Assembly (NCBI GenBank): GCA_031292035.1 | Contig: JARLHX010000262.1 | Coordinates: forward strand, 103,474 to 167,473 | From: Negativicutes bacterium | Lineage (GTDB): Bacteria; Bacillota_C; Negativicutes; Sporomusales_B; JARLHX01 | DNA: 64,000 nt | Direction: 5' to 3' | Part shown: piece by piece, positions 7,453-17,324 of the stretch | Layout: each line of letters starts with the position of its first letter | Numbering within the stretch: position 1 is the stretch's first letter | Notes under the pieces: model-generated | What the model saw: the letters and a program-made list of their open reading frames with translations, nothing else | The model's database searches: none | Told to the model about the DNA's origin: nothing | Made by a program: the position numbers and the translations under genes

Positions 7453-8331
7453 GTGTCGAAGTGGACTAAAATGATTATTTCCATCATTTTCTCGGTTTTC
7501 GTGTATGAAACATCTGGCGAGATTGGAAGGGTTTTTTCGATCGCTTCGCCACTTATATATAAGACTCTTTGGTACTTTGCGATTGGGATACCAGGGGCAT
7601 TTTACCTCCTCAAACAATTAAAACAGTATTTTTGGGCGGTGACGGCAACCGGGATTGAACATGATGGGCAATGCATTTCTTATGACTCGATAGAATGGAT
7701 GTATTCTTACGTCATATCATATGTCCCCCTCCATAAAGTCCTGGGTTTTTGGGCTGTTCGTCCAGAAGACGATCATAAGGATAATTTACGTAAAACAACG
7801 GGGCGTGATGGGGGCTTTTTGAATGTGCCCGACATCATCAAGCTGCTTTCCGTCCGGCCTGCCTGGAATCAGTGGCATGTTACCAACTGGATTATCAAGA
7901 TAGCGCCGGGACAGCCCGGGGAAGAACTGCGCGTCAACTATGCGCCGCGGGGGGCATACGCGCGGGGGAATTTCGCATTGTTTTTGGCGGCAGTACCGGC
8001 AGGTCTTCTCCTGATGCTGCTGGCGGCGCTGACGCTGGTAATGCAATACTCGTTTTTAAAGGTGATGCTCTTTCTGGTCGTCGTTTTTGTGGCTTGGTTT
8101 GGAGTGCCGGGAATTTGGCAAGTGGAGGTTTCTGTCACCGCTGACGGCGTGACGCTGCAAAATAAGAAAGGACGGGAACACTTTCTGGCCTTCGCCGACA
8201 TTGCCAAAATCGAGAGAGGCTTTTTCCGCACTAAGGTGACGGCGAAAGATGGCGCGGTGCTGCATTTTCCGCGTGCCTGCTACCTGCTGCCTGATCTAAT
8301 CGAGGAACTCGCGGGGCTGGCAAAGGGGTAG
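7453..8331 (+). CDS. membrane protein with two PH-like domains, candidate immunity protein (copy 3)
   Basis: 292 residues; GTG 7453 follows a run of seven G. Hydrophobic segments lie at about 5-25 and 35-55. The first soluble domain (with WNQWHVTNWIIKI and NYAPRGAYARG) is followed by a hydrophobic hairpin (about 175-220) and the second soluble domain, ending in the conserved block (ADIAKIERGFFRTKV, HFPRACYLLPDLIEE). The N-terminal domain is the most different of the four copies. It sits behind the large RPFD-family gene at 5978. It is AT-rich at the 5' end and closes with a strong terminator. An immunity role is inferred from position and divergence only. Confidence 0.7.
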   Translation: MSKWTKMIISIIFSVFVYETSGEIGRVFSIASPLIYKTLWYFAIGIPGAFYLLKQLKQYFWAVTATGIEHDGQCISYDSIEWMYSYVISYVPLHKVLGFWAVRPEDDHKDNLRKTTGRDGGFLNVPDIIKLLSVRPAWNQWHVTNWIIKIAPGQPGEELRVNYAPRGAYARGNFALFLAAVPAGLLLMLLAALTLVMQYSFLKVMLFLVVVFVAWFGVPGIWQVEVSVTADGVTLQNKKGREHFLAFADIAKIERGFFRTKVTAKDGAVLHFPRACYLLPDLIEELAGLAKG

Positions 8332-8360
8332 CGGCGGAGACGCGTATATATGGAAACGAC

Positions 8361-8390
8361 AAAAGAGGAAGCTGGTAGCTTCCTCTTTTT
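8361..8390 (+). terminator. bidirectional intrinsic terminator
   Basis: AAAAGAGGAAGC pairs with GCTTCCTCTTTTT around TGGTA. It lies between two convergent genes (7453+ and 8410-) and can serve both. Confidence 0.8.
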
Positions 8391-8409
8391 GACTTGCAGT
8401 GATGGGGGG

Positions 8410-9204
8410 CTATTTTAGGGTGATGTTGTTGTTCTTGCAGAAGGTGACGACGGTGTCGGTGAGCATGTCGAAGACCGAGTTGGGCGAGATGGGGTACCAG
8501 CGGGGGTCGGAGGTGGCGGCCAGCGGTTTGCCGGTGGCGTCATAGGGGGTCTGGGAGGCGATCTGGTATTTTTGCAGTTTGGGGTCAAGCCTCACGGTGG
8601 TGAGGGCGGAGCGGATGCCGTCCGGGCCGTTTTCATAGACGATGAGGACGTCGACTCGCGCCTGGCTGCCGTCGGCTTTGATGGTGGCCGGGTCGTAGAA
8701 GTAGTGGGCGTTGTTGGCGTTGGATTTGGCGACATACTTAAAGCCTGAGCGGGCGGAGGCCTGCGCGGTGTCGAGGGCGAGGCCGCGGTTTTTGCAGTAA
8801 TCCACGACTGCCTGCATGATGTCGTCGGTGGTGGTGTCAGGCAGGACGTATTCCCAGTAGGTATCCCAGACTATAGCCGACATTTCTTTGCCGCTGTCGT
8901 CGAAAAGCTGGCGGGCTTTGAGGGCCATCAGCCGCTCGGAGGGGGTAAAGGTGGCATTCCAGATTTCCCGGCGCACCCCGTCGCGCAGTTCCTTTTTGAC
9001 AAAGTAGAGGCTGAGGGTGATGTTGCCGCCGCTCACCTTGACGGTATCGGGGTCGAGGCGCACAAGGTCGCCGCTATTTTCGGTGAGCAGGGTGACCAGC
9101 TTGTCCTGGGGGGACGGGGGCAGCGCAGGCGTTTTGGCGGGGGAGGAGCAGCCGACAAATGTGATGAGCAGCAGGAGGCCGAGAAGGGCAGTCAGAATAC
9201 GCAT
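8410..9204 (-). CDS. lipoprotein with two adhesin-E-like repeats
   Basis: 264 residues from the ATG at 9204 (AAGGAGGG upstream). The signal peptide MRILTALLGLLLLITFVGC ends in a lipobox (FVGC), so the mature protein is a lipoprotein. A Pro-rich linker (PALPPSPQD) precedes two similar halves. Both contain a strand with V-KVSGG or IKADGSQ, an R/K-rich strand, and WDTYWEYVLP- or DPRWYPISP-like segments ending in a helix with DTV-TFCKN or AVVDYCKN. This repeat resembles surface-adhesin E type domains; the match is from memory and weak. The repeat end is FCKNNNI in one half and YCKNRGL in the other. Confidence 0.65.
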   Translation of the reverse strand: MRILTALLGLLLLITFVGCSSPAKTPALPPSPQDKLVTLLTENSGDLVRLDPDTVKVSGGNITLSLYFVKKELRDGVRREIWNATFTPSERLMALKARQLFDDSGKEMSAIVWDTYWEYVLPDTTTDDIMQAVVDYCKNRGLALDTAQASARSGFKYVAKSNANNAHYFYDPATIKADGSQARVDVLIVYENGPDGIRSALTTVRLDPKLQKYQIASQTPYDATGKPLAATSDPRWYPISPNSVFDMLTDTVVTFCKNNNITLK

Positions 9205-9312
9205 GGAAACCCTCCTTTAGGGATTTATTGCCAGGTAATAATACCAATATATGCTAATATTTGGAATTCGACTTGTTTTCTCAATTTCCTGCTATCGCCG
9301 AGGGACTGTGTC

Positions 9313-9350
9313 AAAAAAACAGAGCGGATGCTCTTGCGAGTCCGCTCTGT
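9313..9350 (-). terminator. intrinsic terminator of the cheW-like gene
   Basis: On the minus strand ACAGAGCGGA and TCCGCTCTGT form a stem, followed by seven T (A at 9313-9319 on the plus strand). It lies just after the cheW-like stop. Confidence 0.8.
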
Positions 9351-9369
9351 GGTAGAATCCTTGATTGTT

Positions 9370-9813
9370 TTAGCTTGCGGCCGCCATCGCCGCCAGCTCA
9401 TCCTCGTCCACCAGGTTGGCCAGCTCCAGCAGGATGAGCAGCCGGTCGCCTGTTTTGCCAATACCCCGGATATAGCTCCCGCCGCCTGCTGCCTGAGCGG
9501 GCGGGGCTTCGATCGCCGATGCATCGAGATGCAGTACCTCTGACACCTGATCGACGACAATTCCGAGAATTTTTTCGCCCAGATCAATGATCAGTGCCTG
9601 GCGTTCGCCGGTTTTTTCCTCTAGGGCGAAGACGGCAGCCAGGTTGATGATCGGGATGATCCGGCCGCGGAGGTTGATGATACCCTCGAAGTGCTTTGGC
9701 GCCCCGGGCATTTTGGTAGCGCCTTTATACTGGATGATTTCCCGTACCTGGTGGATGGGGACACAGTATTCTTCTTTTCCTAGTTGAAAAATTACGACTT
9801 GTTCTTCGGCCAT
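9370..9813 (-). CDS. cheW: CheW-like chemotaxis coupling protein
   Basis: 147 residues from ATG 9813; AAGGAGG lies seven bases upstream, so the upstream ATG is not used. One CheW domain spans the protein: EEQVVIFQLGKEEYCVPI, VREIIQY, MPGAPKHFEGIINLRGRIIPIINL, and GIVVDQVSEVLHL are all canonical. CheW couples chemoreceptors to the CheA kinase at the membrane. The C-terminal end (ELAAMAAAS) is short. It lies beside a soluble zinc-domain receptor and other receptors but no cheA, so it is a stand-alone coupler, perhaps for these receptors. A terminator follows. Confidence 0.9.
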   Translation of the reverse strand: MAEEQVVIFQLGKEEYCVPIHQVREIIQYKGATKMPGAPKHFEGIINLRGRIIPIINLAAVFALEEKTGERQALIIDLGEKILGIVVDQVSEVLHLDASAIEAPPAQAAGGGSYIRGIGKTGDRLLILLELANLVDEDELAAMAAAS

Positions 9814-9866
9814 TGCCAACCTCCTTGTTGCTTGCATGGACTGACAGCCTGGATCACTTCTTCGGC

Positions 9867-11249
9867 CTAATGCGTGCCTGCATGTCTCTTCAGCTCATCC
9901 AGGGCCGCAATCACCTGCTGCGAGCACTTGTCCATGTCAGCCAAGGCCCGCTCGGCAGCTTGGATGTCGTTTCGCTGATAAGCAACTGCCGCTTCTTTTG
10001 CCAGGCGGTGCAGATCGGCATGAGGACCTTCCATCGCCGTAAAACACCGGTTATGTTTCAGCGCCTGTCCGTCTTGCCCGTAATACCATTTGCCAAGACG
10101 GCAATCATGATGGGTACCGATGTTAGTTGTGTCGATTTTCTCATAGCCCAGCAGCATATTGTACACCCGCCAGCGCCACATCAGGTGGTCGGTAGCACAG
10201 ATCTCCAGCATTTTCTGTTCACCAAGACACCCGCCCTCATTGGTCATGGCTAGACGAAGGGTATTGCTCAGTTGGCTGATGTGGAAAATCCCCTTGCCGG
10301 TATGATCACATTCCGCCAGTAGTTTGCGTGAGGCGGAGGAGGCTTCGTGGATACTGGCGGCGATCTCCTGGGTGCCGGCCGCCTGTTCTTGGGCAGAAGA
10401 TGCAATAACCATCACCTCGCCGCTCACTTCGCTGATGGATTGCGTGATGCGGCTGATGGACTCCACGGCACCGTCGATCAGGGCTTTACCGGTATTCAGC
10501 TGTCCTGATGTGCTGTGAATCTTGCCGACAAAGCCATCCAGCCCTGAAGACAGGGTCACAATATTTTTCTGCACATCCATAACCGATGCTTTTGTGTGTT
10601 CAGCCAGTTTCCGGACTTCATCGGCTACCACCGCGAACCCCCGGCCTTGCTCTCCGGCCCGGGCCGCCTCGATGGCGGCGTTCAAGGCGAGGAGATTGGT
10701 CTGATCGGCAATCCCTTTGATGATGTCGACGATTTTGTTGATTTCCTGTGCCTGGGCTTGCACGCCGCCAACAAGATCATTGAGTTCCTGCACTTCTGAA
10801 AAGGATTTTTCGACAAAGGAAAAGGCTTTTGAAATACTATCGGTTCCCTCGGTCGCGACATGCATAGCCTGATCGGCGCTGCTAGCCATCGTCTGGGACC
10901 GGGTGGCGACATCGTCGATCGAAGACGCCATCTGCTGGCTGGTGGCGGCAACCGCCGAAAGGTCCTCGCTCATCTTGCGGACACCGTGCATCATGTCTTT
11001 GACATAGTCCATCTTCGTCACTTCGCCGACAATTCGGTTCACTTCCATTAATGCGGTTTGCTTCTCAGTACACAGCTTGTCGATTAAACCGTTCCAGGCG
11101 TCAGCCATTTCCCGGCACTCCAGATCTTCTGCCTGTAAATAGGCTCGCTCACCGGTGGAGACAATGCGGATTGCTTCCATTAATTTCTCGTTGTCTGTTG
11201 ATACCATTGCTGCTTTTTGCGGCTGGTTAGCCTTGCCGAAACGAAACAT
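9867..11249 (-). CDS. soluble methyl-accepting chemotaxis protein with C-terminal CZB domain
   Basis: 460 residues; ATG 11249 is chosen because AAGGGAG precedes it. No transmembrane segment is present. The MCP signalling hairpin tip lies near residues 170-220 ([40 protein letters not shown]). The C-terminus is a chemoreceptor zinc-binding domain. His in [12 protein letters not shown], Cys in [10 protein letters not shown], and His in [11 protein letters not shown] are the expected zinc ligands. Such cytoplasmic receptors sense zinc or oxidants such as hypochlorous acid in characterised cases. The cheW-like gene lies 53 bases downstream, so a two-gene unit is likely. Confidence 0.9.
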   Translation of the reverse strand: MFRFGKANQPQKAAMVSTDNEKLMEAIRIVSTGERAYLQAEDLECREMADAWNGLIDKLCTEKQTALMEVNRIVGEVTKMDYVKDMMHGVRKMSEDLSAVAATSQQMASSIDDVATRSQTMASSADQAMHVATEGTDSISKAFSFVEKSFSEVQELNDLVGGVQAQAQEINKIVDIIKGIADQTNLLALNAAIEAARAGEQGRGFAVVADEVRKLAEHTKASVMDVQKNIVTLSSGLDGFVGKIHSTSGQLNTGKALIDGAVESISRITQSISEVSGEVMVIASSAQEQAAGTQEIAASIHEASSASRKLLAECDHTGKGIFHISQLSNTLRLAMTNEGGCLGEQKMLEICATDHLMWRWRVYNMLLGYEKIDTTNIGTHHDCRLGKWYYGQDGQALKHNRCFTAMEGPHADLHRLAKEAAVAYQRNDIQAAERALADMDKCSQQVIAALDELKRHAGTH

Positions 11250-11341
11250 CGAATACTCCCTTATCCTCATATTATTGTCTTGCTTTTATCTATAGGAGGC
11301 GGCCCGCGTCAACCGGAAGGCTGGCGGCGGGAAGATCCTCC

Positions 11342-13315
11342 CTATAGTTTGAATCGACTGACCGCCTGGGTCAGTTCTTCGGCCATCTTGGCCAGTGTCT
11401 GGCTCGATGCGGCGATTTCTTCCATAGTGGCTGACTGTTCTTCGGTGGTAGCGGACACCGTTTGCGCCTGGCTTGATGTATCTTTGCTGATCACGTCGAT
11501 TTCGCGTACCGCTGATACAATTTGCTGGCTGCCGTTTGCCATCTGCTGAATGGCGTCCGTTATTTCCCGCATCTGGGTTGACACTTCAGTGATTGATCTG
11601 TAGATCAACTGGAAGGCTTTGCCGGCGTTATTGACCACTTCCGCTCCGACGTGGACTTCTTTGGTTCCCTCGTTCATCGCGACCACCGCGCTGTCGGTGT
11701 CCTGGCGGATCTCGCCGATGAGGGCGGCGATCTGCTTGGCTGCGACCTCAGACTGCTCGGCCAGTTTGCGGACCTCTTCGGCGACGACGGCGAAACCGCG
11801 TCCTGCCTCACCGGCCCGGGCGGCCTCAATGGCGGCGTTTAGCGCCAGAAGATTGGTCTGGCCGGCGATGCCGGAGATGGTATCGACGATGGCGCCGATC
11901 TCCTTGGACCGCTCGCCCAGTTTGCTGACCACCTGGGAAGAACGGACCACGCTGTCCTCAATCTGTACCATTTGGATTATCGCTTTTTCTACCGCTTTGC
12001 TGCCTTCTTGCGCCTCTTCGGCCGATTTGGCCGAGGTACCGGCGACAGTATTGGCATTGGCGGCGATTTGCTGGATGCTGGCCGACATTTGGCCAACGAT
12101 TGATGCGGTGTCGTTGACGGCCTTCAATTGCTTTTCCGCCCCGGTGGCCACTTCGCTGATCACATTGGCTACCTGGCTGGCGGCTTGGGCCGACTGCTCG
12201 GCACTGGCGGTCAGTTCCTCGCTCGATGCCGCCACATGGTCGGTGGAGGCTCGCACCTTTGTGATGAGGCCGCGCAGATTGGTTCGCATCGTGAACATGG
12301 CGTCTGCCAACAGGCCGATTTCATCCTGGGAGTAGATGGTGCGCTGTCGCTCGGAAATATCTCCGTCAGCAACTTCTCCGGCGAAGACCACCAATTTGCG
12401 CAGGGGTCCGACGATTTTTCGCGTCAAGACTGTGATGGCTAGGACGGAAATGATCAGCACTACTACGATGGTTATCAGTGATATTGTTGTCAAACCCGAA
12501 ATGGCTCCCGTCATCTCCGCCACTGGCCCGGTTACCGCCAGCGACCAAGAAGTTCCGGGCACAGGGGCAAAGGCGATCATTTTATCAATACCGGCATATT
12601 CATAGCGGGAAAACCCGGTTTCTCTGCTAACCATCCGAGTATTATTTGCTTTGTTTATCGGCGAATAAATATCGTCAGTCAAACCATTGGACTTCATCAC
12701 CAAATCCTTGTTGGGGTGCATAATAACCAGGCCGTCCCCCTGCAGGACATAGGAATAGCCTGTCTGCCCGACTTTGATGGACAGCACCTTTTGGCTAAGT
12801 ATCTCAAAATCAGTCGCCCCGAACAATACCCCGACGACTTTGTCCCCGGCCTTCACCGGAATCGAGATCACGACGATCAGACGTCCAGATCCTCTTGAAA
12901 CCAAGGGATCGGATACGAAGGCCTTTCCATTGGCGGCCGACTTGAAGAAAGCCCTGTCAGCCACATTGATCTTAACCCCTCTTGAGTTCACCGATTCGCC
13001 GTTCAAATCGACATAGACGATGTCATCATAGGTCTTGTTGGTATTTTTGGCGGCGGCGAGCATGGGGATGATGGCTTCGGTATTGCCGCTAACCATAACC
13101 GGAGTGCTGGCAAGCAGCGTCAGCTCCGATTTTCTGATCTCTATCAAGTCACCGACGTCAATAGCCGACCTTTCTGCTTCGACAACCATATCTTTCGTGA
13201 TATTCTCGGTAATGATCTGCCGCGCTTTCCAGTAATTGAGGCCGCCCAGCGCACCCAAGGAAACAAGAAAAATAGCCAGAATAATCACTGTTAGCTTTGT
13301 CTGCAGACTTTTCAT
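11342..13315 (-). CDS. methyl-accepting chemotaxis protein, dCache sensor
   Basis: 657 residues; ATG 13315 follows AAAGGAGAG. TM1 lies near residues 6-28 and the periplasmic dCache-type domain at about 35-275 (with [19 protein letters not shown] and [15 protein letters not shown]). TM2 lies near 280-305, HAMP follows, and the MCP signalling domain ends the protein ([40 protein letters not shown]). dCache receptors usually bind small organic ligands such as amino or carboxylic acids. The upstream leader holds a c-di-GMP-I riboswitch and a terminator, so transcription depends on the second messenger. Confidence 0.92.
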   Translation of the reverse strand: MKSLQTKLTVIILAIFLVSLGALGGLNYWKARQIITENITKDMVVEAERSAIDVGDLIEIRKSELTLLASTPVMVSGNTEAIIPMLAAAKNTNKTYDDIVYVDLNGESVNSRGVKINVADRAFFKSAANGKAFVSDPLVSRGSGRLIVVISIPVKAGDKVVGVLFGATDFEILSQKVLSIKVGQTGYSYVLQGDGLVIMHPNKDLVMKSNGLTDDIYSPINKANNTRMVSRETGFSRYEYAGIDKMIAFAPVPGTSWSLAVTGPVAEMTGAISGLTTISLITIVVVLIISVLAITVLTRKIVGPLRKLVVFAGEVADGDISERQRTIYSQDEIGLLADAMFTMRTNLRGLITKVRASTDHVAASSEELTASAEQSAQAASQVANVISEVATGAEKQLKAVNDTASIVGQMSASIQQIAANANTVAGTSAKSAEEAQEGSKAVEKAIIQMVQIEDSVVRSSQVVSKLGERSKEIGAIVDTISGIAGQTNLLALNAAIEAARAGEAGRGFAVVAEEVRKLAEQSEVAAKQIAALIGEIRQDTDSAVVAMNEGTKEVHVGAEVVNNAGKAFQLIYRSITEVSTQMREITDAIQQMANGSQQIVSAVREIDVISKDTSSQAQTVSATTEEQSATMEEIAASSQTLAKMAEELTQAVSRFKL

Positions 13316-13375
13316 GAATGACTCTCCTTTGCGATTCATTTTATGGGTGCGGATATTTAAACTTTGGGGATGAAC

Positions 13376-13410
13376 TAAAAAAGTGCAGACCTTCTCAGTC
13401 TACACTTTTG
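13376..13410 (-). terminator. terminator in the expression platform of the c-di-GMP riboswitch
   Basis: AAGTGTAGAC and GTCTGCACTT pair on the minus strand, followed by a T-run. It lies between the riboswitch aptamer and the receptor start at 13315, as expected for control by premature termination. Confidence 0.75.
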
Positions 13411-13423
13411 ACAACAATAAATA

Positions 13424-13502
13424 AGTGCAGCCTGGCGATCATAGGCTCTCACGCCCCTTAGACCCATGGCTTTGCGTCCTTGCTTTTCGGCAAGTTTGCC
13501 CA
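13424..13502 (-). ncRNA. c-di-GMP-I (GEMM) riboswitch ahead of the dCache receptor
   Basis: The minus strand carries the GEMM-I core: CTTGCCGAAAAGCAAG (a GNRA-type GAAA tetraloop hairpin), then GACGCAAAGCCATGGGTCTA, then AAGGGG, a variable stem, and ATGATCGCCAGGCTGC. A terminator follows before the receptor. The second copy at 15471 is nearly the same in the conserved parts. Confidence 0.92.
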
Positions 13503-13579
13503 ATATATGGTTAAAAAACGAATAATCACCTAGAAAAGGATATTTTGACATTATTTGTCGTAATTTATTGACGAATTTA

Positions 13580-13608
13580 ATAATACATTGTCGATTATTA
13601 TCTGTCAA
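13580..13608 (-). promoter_or_regulatory. sigma-A promoter for the riboswitch/receptor transcript
   Basis: Minus strand: TTGACA (13608-13603), 17 bases, TATTAT (13585-13580). It lies about 80 bases upstream of the riboswitch aptamer. Confidence 0.7.
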
Positions 13609-13627
13609 GGAAATTATCCGAATAGAT

Positions 13628-13661
13628 AAAAAAAAGACGGATTCTTTTCGAATCCGCCTTG
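13628..13661 (-). terminator. intrinsic terminator after the 4HB receptor gene
   Basis: On the minus strand GGCGGATTC and GAATCCGTC pair around GAAAA and are followed by a run of T. It is just downstream of the stop at 13676. Confidence 0.75.
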
Positions 13662-13675
13662 TAGGAAGCTGACTG

Positions 13676-15364
13676 TTAGATCTTGAATTTGCTGATCACT
13701 TCGTTGAGCTCGGTGGCCATGGTCGCCAATGATTCGGCGCTGGAATTCACTTCGTGCAATCGGGCGTTTTGTTCCTGGGCTGCAGCGGCCACCGTCTCGG
13801 TGCTGGCGCTGGTTTCTTCGGCCACGGCGCCGATATTTTGCACATTTGATACGATTTCCTGCATGCCTTTGGCTGTATGCTCAATCGCCTGGCTGATCTG
13901 GCTGATGCCGGTCTGGGCTTGCCCCAGCTTTTCGACAATGGCCCCGAAGCCTTTGGCGGTGTCGGTGGCGGCCTCTTTGCCGGCGGTGACTTCGCTGTTG
14001 GCTTTTGTCACCACGCTAACCGAAAACTCGATGTCGGCCGTCATTTTTCGGATAATCTCCCCGATATTTTGGGTGGCTGCGGCGCTTTGCTCAGCCAGTT
14101 TGCGGACCTCTTCGGCCACCACGGCGAACCCTCTGCCTGCCTCGCCGGCGCGGGCCGCTTCGATGGCGGCGTTGAGGGCCAAAAGATTGGTCTGCCCGGC
14201 GATACTGCTGATCACGGTGATGATTTCCTGGATCTCGGTAGAGCCCTTCACCAAGGAATTGGATACGTCGGTAATCTCCTTCATCGAGCTTTCGATGGTC
14301 TCATTCTGGGAAACGACCTTCTCAATGAGCTGCATACCCTGGCTGGCGTCGGCGACGGCCTGCTGGGTGGTATGATTGACATCGGCGGCGTTGGCGTTCA
14401 TTTTGTCGGCTCCGGCAGTGACCTCTTCGATGACCGCCGATATCCCGGTAATGTTGTTGGTGTTTTGGCTCGATCCGGCGGCGATATCGCCAATGGTATG
14501 GGCAATGACTTCAGAGGTGCGCAATTGCTCTTCCACGGTCGAGGTCAGTTCTTCGCTGGAGGCAGCCAAACTGTCGGCGCTGGTTCTGACCTGGGCGACG
14601 ACGCCTCTCAGGGCGTGCTTCATGGAGATCAGGGCCAAGGCCATGTCGCCGATTTCGTCGTTGCGGGTGGGCTGGACGTCTTTTCTGGTGAGGTCGAGGT
14701 CGCTCATCGCCAGGACATCAGCCCTCAGGTTACCCATCCGCCTGGCGAGATTGCGGCTGTACCAGAAAATCAGGGCACACACGGTGAGAAGAAGGGCGAA
14801 ACTGGCTCCGACAATGGTTTTAATCACAACGCTTTGCTTGTCGTTTAGCTTATTGACAAGATCCTTCATTGCCTTGTCTTGAATTTTTACAGTTGCGTCA
14901 AATTGGGCATTGATTTCTTCAGACTTTTGCTTGGTGACTGCCGCGACATTTCTGATGGCGGGGTCATTAGTCCGCTTGGCAGCAATCAGTCGATTGATAT
15001 CATCTCCATAGGCGACCATGGCTTCGAGCAGTTTTGTGCCTTCGCGTTTGGCGTCAGCCGATGTGGTAGTTGCTACAACGGCTTTTACCTTTTCGGTGCT
15101 TGCATTTAAATCTTTTATTGCTTCGGTAGCAAAGCTCTCATCACCATAGGCAACATAGCCTCGAACATCGCCAAGTACTTGGTCAAAATCGTCTTGGGCC
15201 TTAAGCAGCGTCATGGTTCTTTGCACCGGGCCGGTAAGCATGTTCTCATAGGCCTCGGTTGCGGCCTGGAATTCGTAAATGGAGCTTCCGAGTAGTAGCA
15301 GCAAAAGGATGATGGTGATGCCAAACATTGCGCCGAGTTGAGTTCTGATTGTCATTCGTTTCAT
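13676..15364 (-). CDS. methyl-accepting chemotaxis protein, four-helix-bundle sensor
   Basis: 562 residues. TM1 is near residues 10-30 ([16 protein letters not shown]). The 4HB_MCP-type periplasmic helical domain (about 31-185, with [18 protein letters not shown]) is followed by TM2 (about 188-208, [15 protein letters not shown]), HAMP ([19 protein letters not shown]) and the signalling domain ([37 protein letters not shown]). The start ATG at 15364 has an AAGAAA-rich but weak ribosome site. A c-di-GMP-I riboswitch with terminator lies in the leader. It matches the architecture of the receptor at 53797 but not its sensor sequence. Confidence 0.92.
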   Translation of the reverse strand: MKRMTIRTQLGAMFGITIILLLLLLGSSIYEFQAATEAYENMLTGPVQRTMTLLKAQDDFDQVLGDVRGYVAYGDESFATEAIKDLNASTEKVKAVVATTTSADAKREGTKLLEAMVAYGDDINRLIAAKRTNDPAIRNVAAVTKQKSEEINAQFDATVKIQDKAMKDLVNKLNDKQSVVIKTIVGASFALLLTVCALIFWYSRNLARRMGNLRADVLAMSDLDLTRKDVQPTRNDEIGDMALALISMKHALRGVVAQVRTSADSLAASSEELTSTVEEQLRTSEVIAHTIGDIAAGSSQNTNNITGISAVIEEVTAGADKMNANAADVNHTTQQAVADASQGMQLIEKVVSQNETIESSMKEITDVSNSLVKGSTEIQEIITVISSIAGQTNLLALNAAIEAARAGEAGRGFAVVAEEVRKLAEQSAAATQNIGEIIRKMTADIEFSVSVVTKANSEVTAGKEAATDTAKGFGAIVEKLGQAQTGISQISQAIEHTAKGMQEIVSNVQNIGAVAEETSASTETVAAAAQEQNARLHEVNSSAESLATMATELNEVISKFKI

Positions 15365-15426
15365 TTTTCTTTCGAGTCCCTTCGTCGTTTTTTAGTAGAG
15401 ATAGAGTGCCTTCTTTATTGATAGGC

Positions 15427-15458
15427 GAAAAAGCAGACCTCACAGGTCTGCCTTTTTT
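15427..15458 (-). terminator. terminator in the expression platform of the second riboswitch
   Basis: GGCAGACCT and AGGTCTGC pair around a short loop and a T-run follows on the minus strand, between aptamer and gene. Confidence 0.7.
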
Positions 15459-15470
15459 ACGATGAAAAAT

Positions 15471-15545
15471 TGCAACCTGGCGGTCATAGGATCCCATACC
15501 CCTTAGACCCATGGCTTTGCGTCCTTGCTTTTCGGCAAGTTTGCC
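15471..15545 (-). ncRNA. c-di-GMP-I (GEMM) riboswitch ahead of the 4HB receptor
   Basis: Same core as the copy at 13424: GAAA tetraloop hairpin, GACGCAAAGCCATGGGTCTA, AAGGGG, a variable stem, ATGACCGCCAGGTTGC on the minus strand. It lies 107 bases upstream of the receptor start. Confidence 0.92.
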
Positions 15546-15620
15546 TAGTATAAAGTTGCGAGTTGAACCCTATTGGGGAGAAAGTTTTTGGCAATTTATG
15601 TCGGTTTATTGATATTTTTT

Positions 15621-15650
15621 ATCATAGCTGATAGATCAACCTTATGTCAA
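15621..15650 (-). promoter_or_regulatory. sigma-A promoter for the second riboswitch/receptor transcript
   Basis: Minus strand: TTGACA (15650-15645), 18 bases, TATGAT (15626-15621). The surrounding gap (15546-15731) is AT-rich and holds no gene. Confidence 0.7.
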
Positions 15651-15731
15651 TACAATTTATCAATTCAAATTGGTTATTATTTAAAAATAAAATTGTTTTA
15701 CCCTTTTGCGATGAAATCAGCGGTGAAAGGG

Positions 15732-15762
15732 AAAAAAGGAAGCGGTAACGCTTCCTTTTTTC
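15732..15762 (-). terminator. bidirectional intrinsic terminator
   Basis: AAAAAAGGAAGCG pairs with CGCTTCCTTTTTT around GTAA. It lies after the stop of the polyphosphate kinase gene (minus strand). Confidence 0.8.
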
Positions 15763-15779
15763 GAACGGTGATCTTATTC

Positions 15780-17249
15780 TTATTTTATTTCGCAGCGATC
15801 CTCCAGGGCGGCGATGACCGTCTCGAGGATGGTAAGGCGGGCGGATAGCTTTTGGTTGGCGTCGATGACGTGCCAGGGGGCATGGGTCTGATGGGTGCGG
15901 CCCAGCATATCGGTGACGGCTGTCTCGTAGTCGCCCCGCTTGGAACGGTTGCGCCAGTCTTCGTCGGTGATTTTCCAGCGCTTGTCCGGGTCGGCCTCGC
16001 GTTCGCGAAAGCGCGCCAGTTGCTCATCGGGGGTGATGTCCAGCCAGAATTTGAGGATGACGGCGCCGTGGCCGGCCAGGTGGCGTTCCATGGCGTTGAT
16101 TTCGCCGTAGGCCTGTTCCCACTGGCGGCGGGTAGCGAAGTTTTCCACCCGTTCGACCAGGACTCGGCCGTACCAGCTGCGGTCGAAAATGACCAGTTCG
16201 CCGTTTGAGGGGAAGTGGGTCCAGAAGCGCCACAGGTAGTGATGCTGTTTTTCGGTGTCATTGGGGGCGGCGACAGGGACAACCCGGTAGCCGCGGGGGT
16301 CGAGGTCATGGCACAGGCGATGGATGGCGCCGCCTTTGCCGGCTGCGTCCCACCCTTCGAAGACGATGACGGTGGGGATGCCGCGGCGGTAGGCGTCAAA
16401 CTGCAGGGCCCGGAGTTTGTGCTGGTATTCGTCCAGCCGCTCATGGTAGTCGGCCTCGCTTACCGCCAATGTCGGCGGTTTGGGGGCTGGCCATGGTTTG
16501 CTGAGGGCGGCGAGGAGGGGGGCGTCTGCCGGGGCCGGGGCAGATGCGGCGAGCTTGGCCTCCAGGGCGTCGATAATGGCGTCGGCGACAGCGAGGCGGG
16601 CGGTATGTTTGTCATGGGCGCCGACGATGGTCCAGGGGACGGCGCTCCGGCTGCTTGTCAGCATGGTATCAAAGAGGCGGAGGTAGTGGTCGTAGCGGCT
16701 GTTTTGCTTCCAGGCTTTTTTGGTGACCCGCCAAGCCTCGTAGTCCTCGTGTTCGAGCGCCTTGAGACGCACTTTCTGCTCTTTTTCGCTGATGTGGAGA
16801 AAAAGCTTGATGATGGCGCAGCCGTCGTCAGCCAAGGTTTGCTCAAAGCGCAGTACGTCATGGTAGAGCTCGCGGAGTTCGCCGGCTGAGATTTTGCCTT
16901 TGGCGGCTTTGCTGATGATGCGGCGGTACCAGGTGGTATCGTAGAGGACGATCTGCCCCTTGGCCGGCAGGTGGGTCCAGAAGGGCCACAGGGAGGGACG
17001 CTCCTTTTCGGCGGAAGAGGGCTCGTCGGCAGAGTACAGGTGAAAACCGCGAGGGTCGAAGGTCTGGTTGAGAAAGCCCAGGATGACGCCTTTGCCGGAG
17101 GCGTGCCAGCCCTCGAGGGCGATAACCACCGGCAGACCGGCGTCGTGGGCCTGACGCTGGAGCGCGCCCAGCTTTTTGATTTTGGGGGCCATGAGGGCTT
17201 CGTATTCCTCGTGGCTGATATTTTGGTCAAGATCAATGGTTTCAAGCAC
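15780..17249 (-). CDS. pap: polyphosphate:AMP phosphotransferase, tandem PPK2 domains
   Basis: 489 residues from GTG 17249, which has AAAGGGGG eight bases upstream; GTG 17258 is possible but too close to it. Two PPK2 kinase domains follow each other. Domain 1 has Walker A GWHASGKG and Walker B-like DTTWYRR. Domain 2 has GWDAAGKG and DRSWYGR. Two-domain PPK2 enzymes (class II) move phosphate from polyphosphate onto AMP to make ADP. In domain 1 the A-loop Asp is His (GWHASGKG versus GWDAAGKG), as is usual for the less active domain. It is monocistronic, with a terminator just after. Confidence 0.9.
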   Translation of the reverse strand: MLETIDLDQNISHEEYEALMAPKIKKLGALQRQAHDAGLPVVIALEGWHASGKGVILGFLNQTFDPRGFHLYSADEPSSAEKERPSLWPFWTHLPAKGQIVLYDTTWYRRIISKAAKGKISAGELRELYHDVLRFEQTLADDGCAIIKLFLHISEKEQKVRLKALEHEDYEAWRVTKKAWKQNSRYDHYLRLFDTMLTSSRSAVPWTIVGAHDKHTARLAVADAIIDALEAKLAASAPAPADAPLLAALSKPWPAPKPPTLAVSEADYHERLDEYQHKLRALQFDAYRRGIPTVIVFEGWDAAGKGGAIHRLCHDLDPRGYRVVPVAAPNDTEKQHHYLWRFWTHFPSNGELVIFDRSWYGRVLVERVENFATRRQWEQAYGEINAMERHLAGHGAVILKFWLDITPDEQLARFREREADPDKRWKITDEDWRNRSKRGDYETAVTDMLGRTHQTHAPWHVIDANQKLSARLTILETVIAALEDRCEIK

Positions 17250-17324
17250 GGACAACACCCCCTTTGCAAGTCATGGATCACACCAATACTTGGTAATTCT
17301 ATTATTCCCCATGTGCCGCTGGGA

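Noticed and set aside
15573..15848. Plus-strand frame of 91 codons between the riboswitch leader and the polyphosphate kinase
   Set aside because: It runs through a clear terminator hairpin and into the 3' end of the kinase gene, has no ribosome site, and overlaps a minus-strand promoter.
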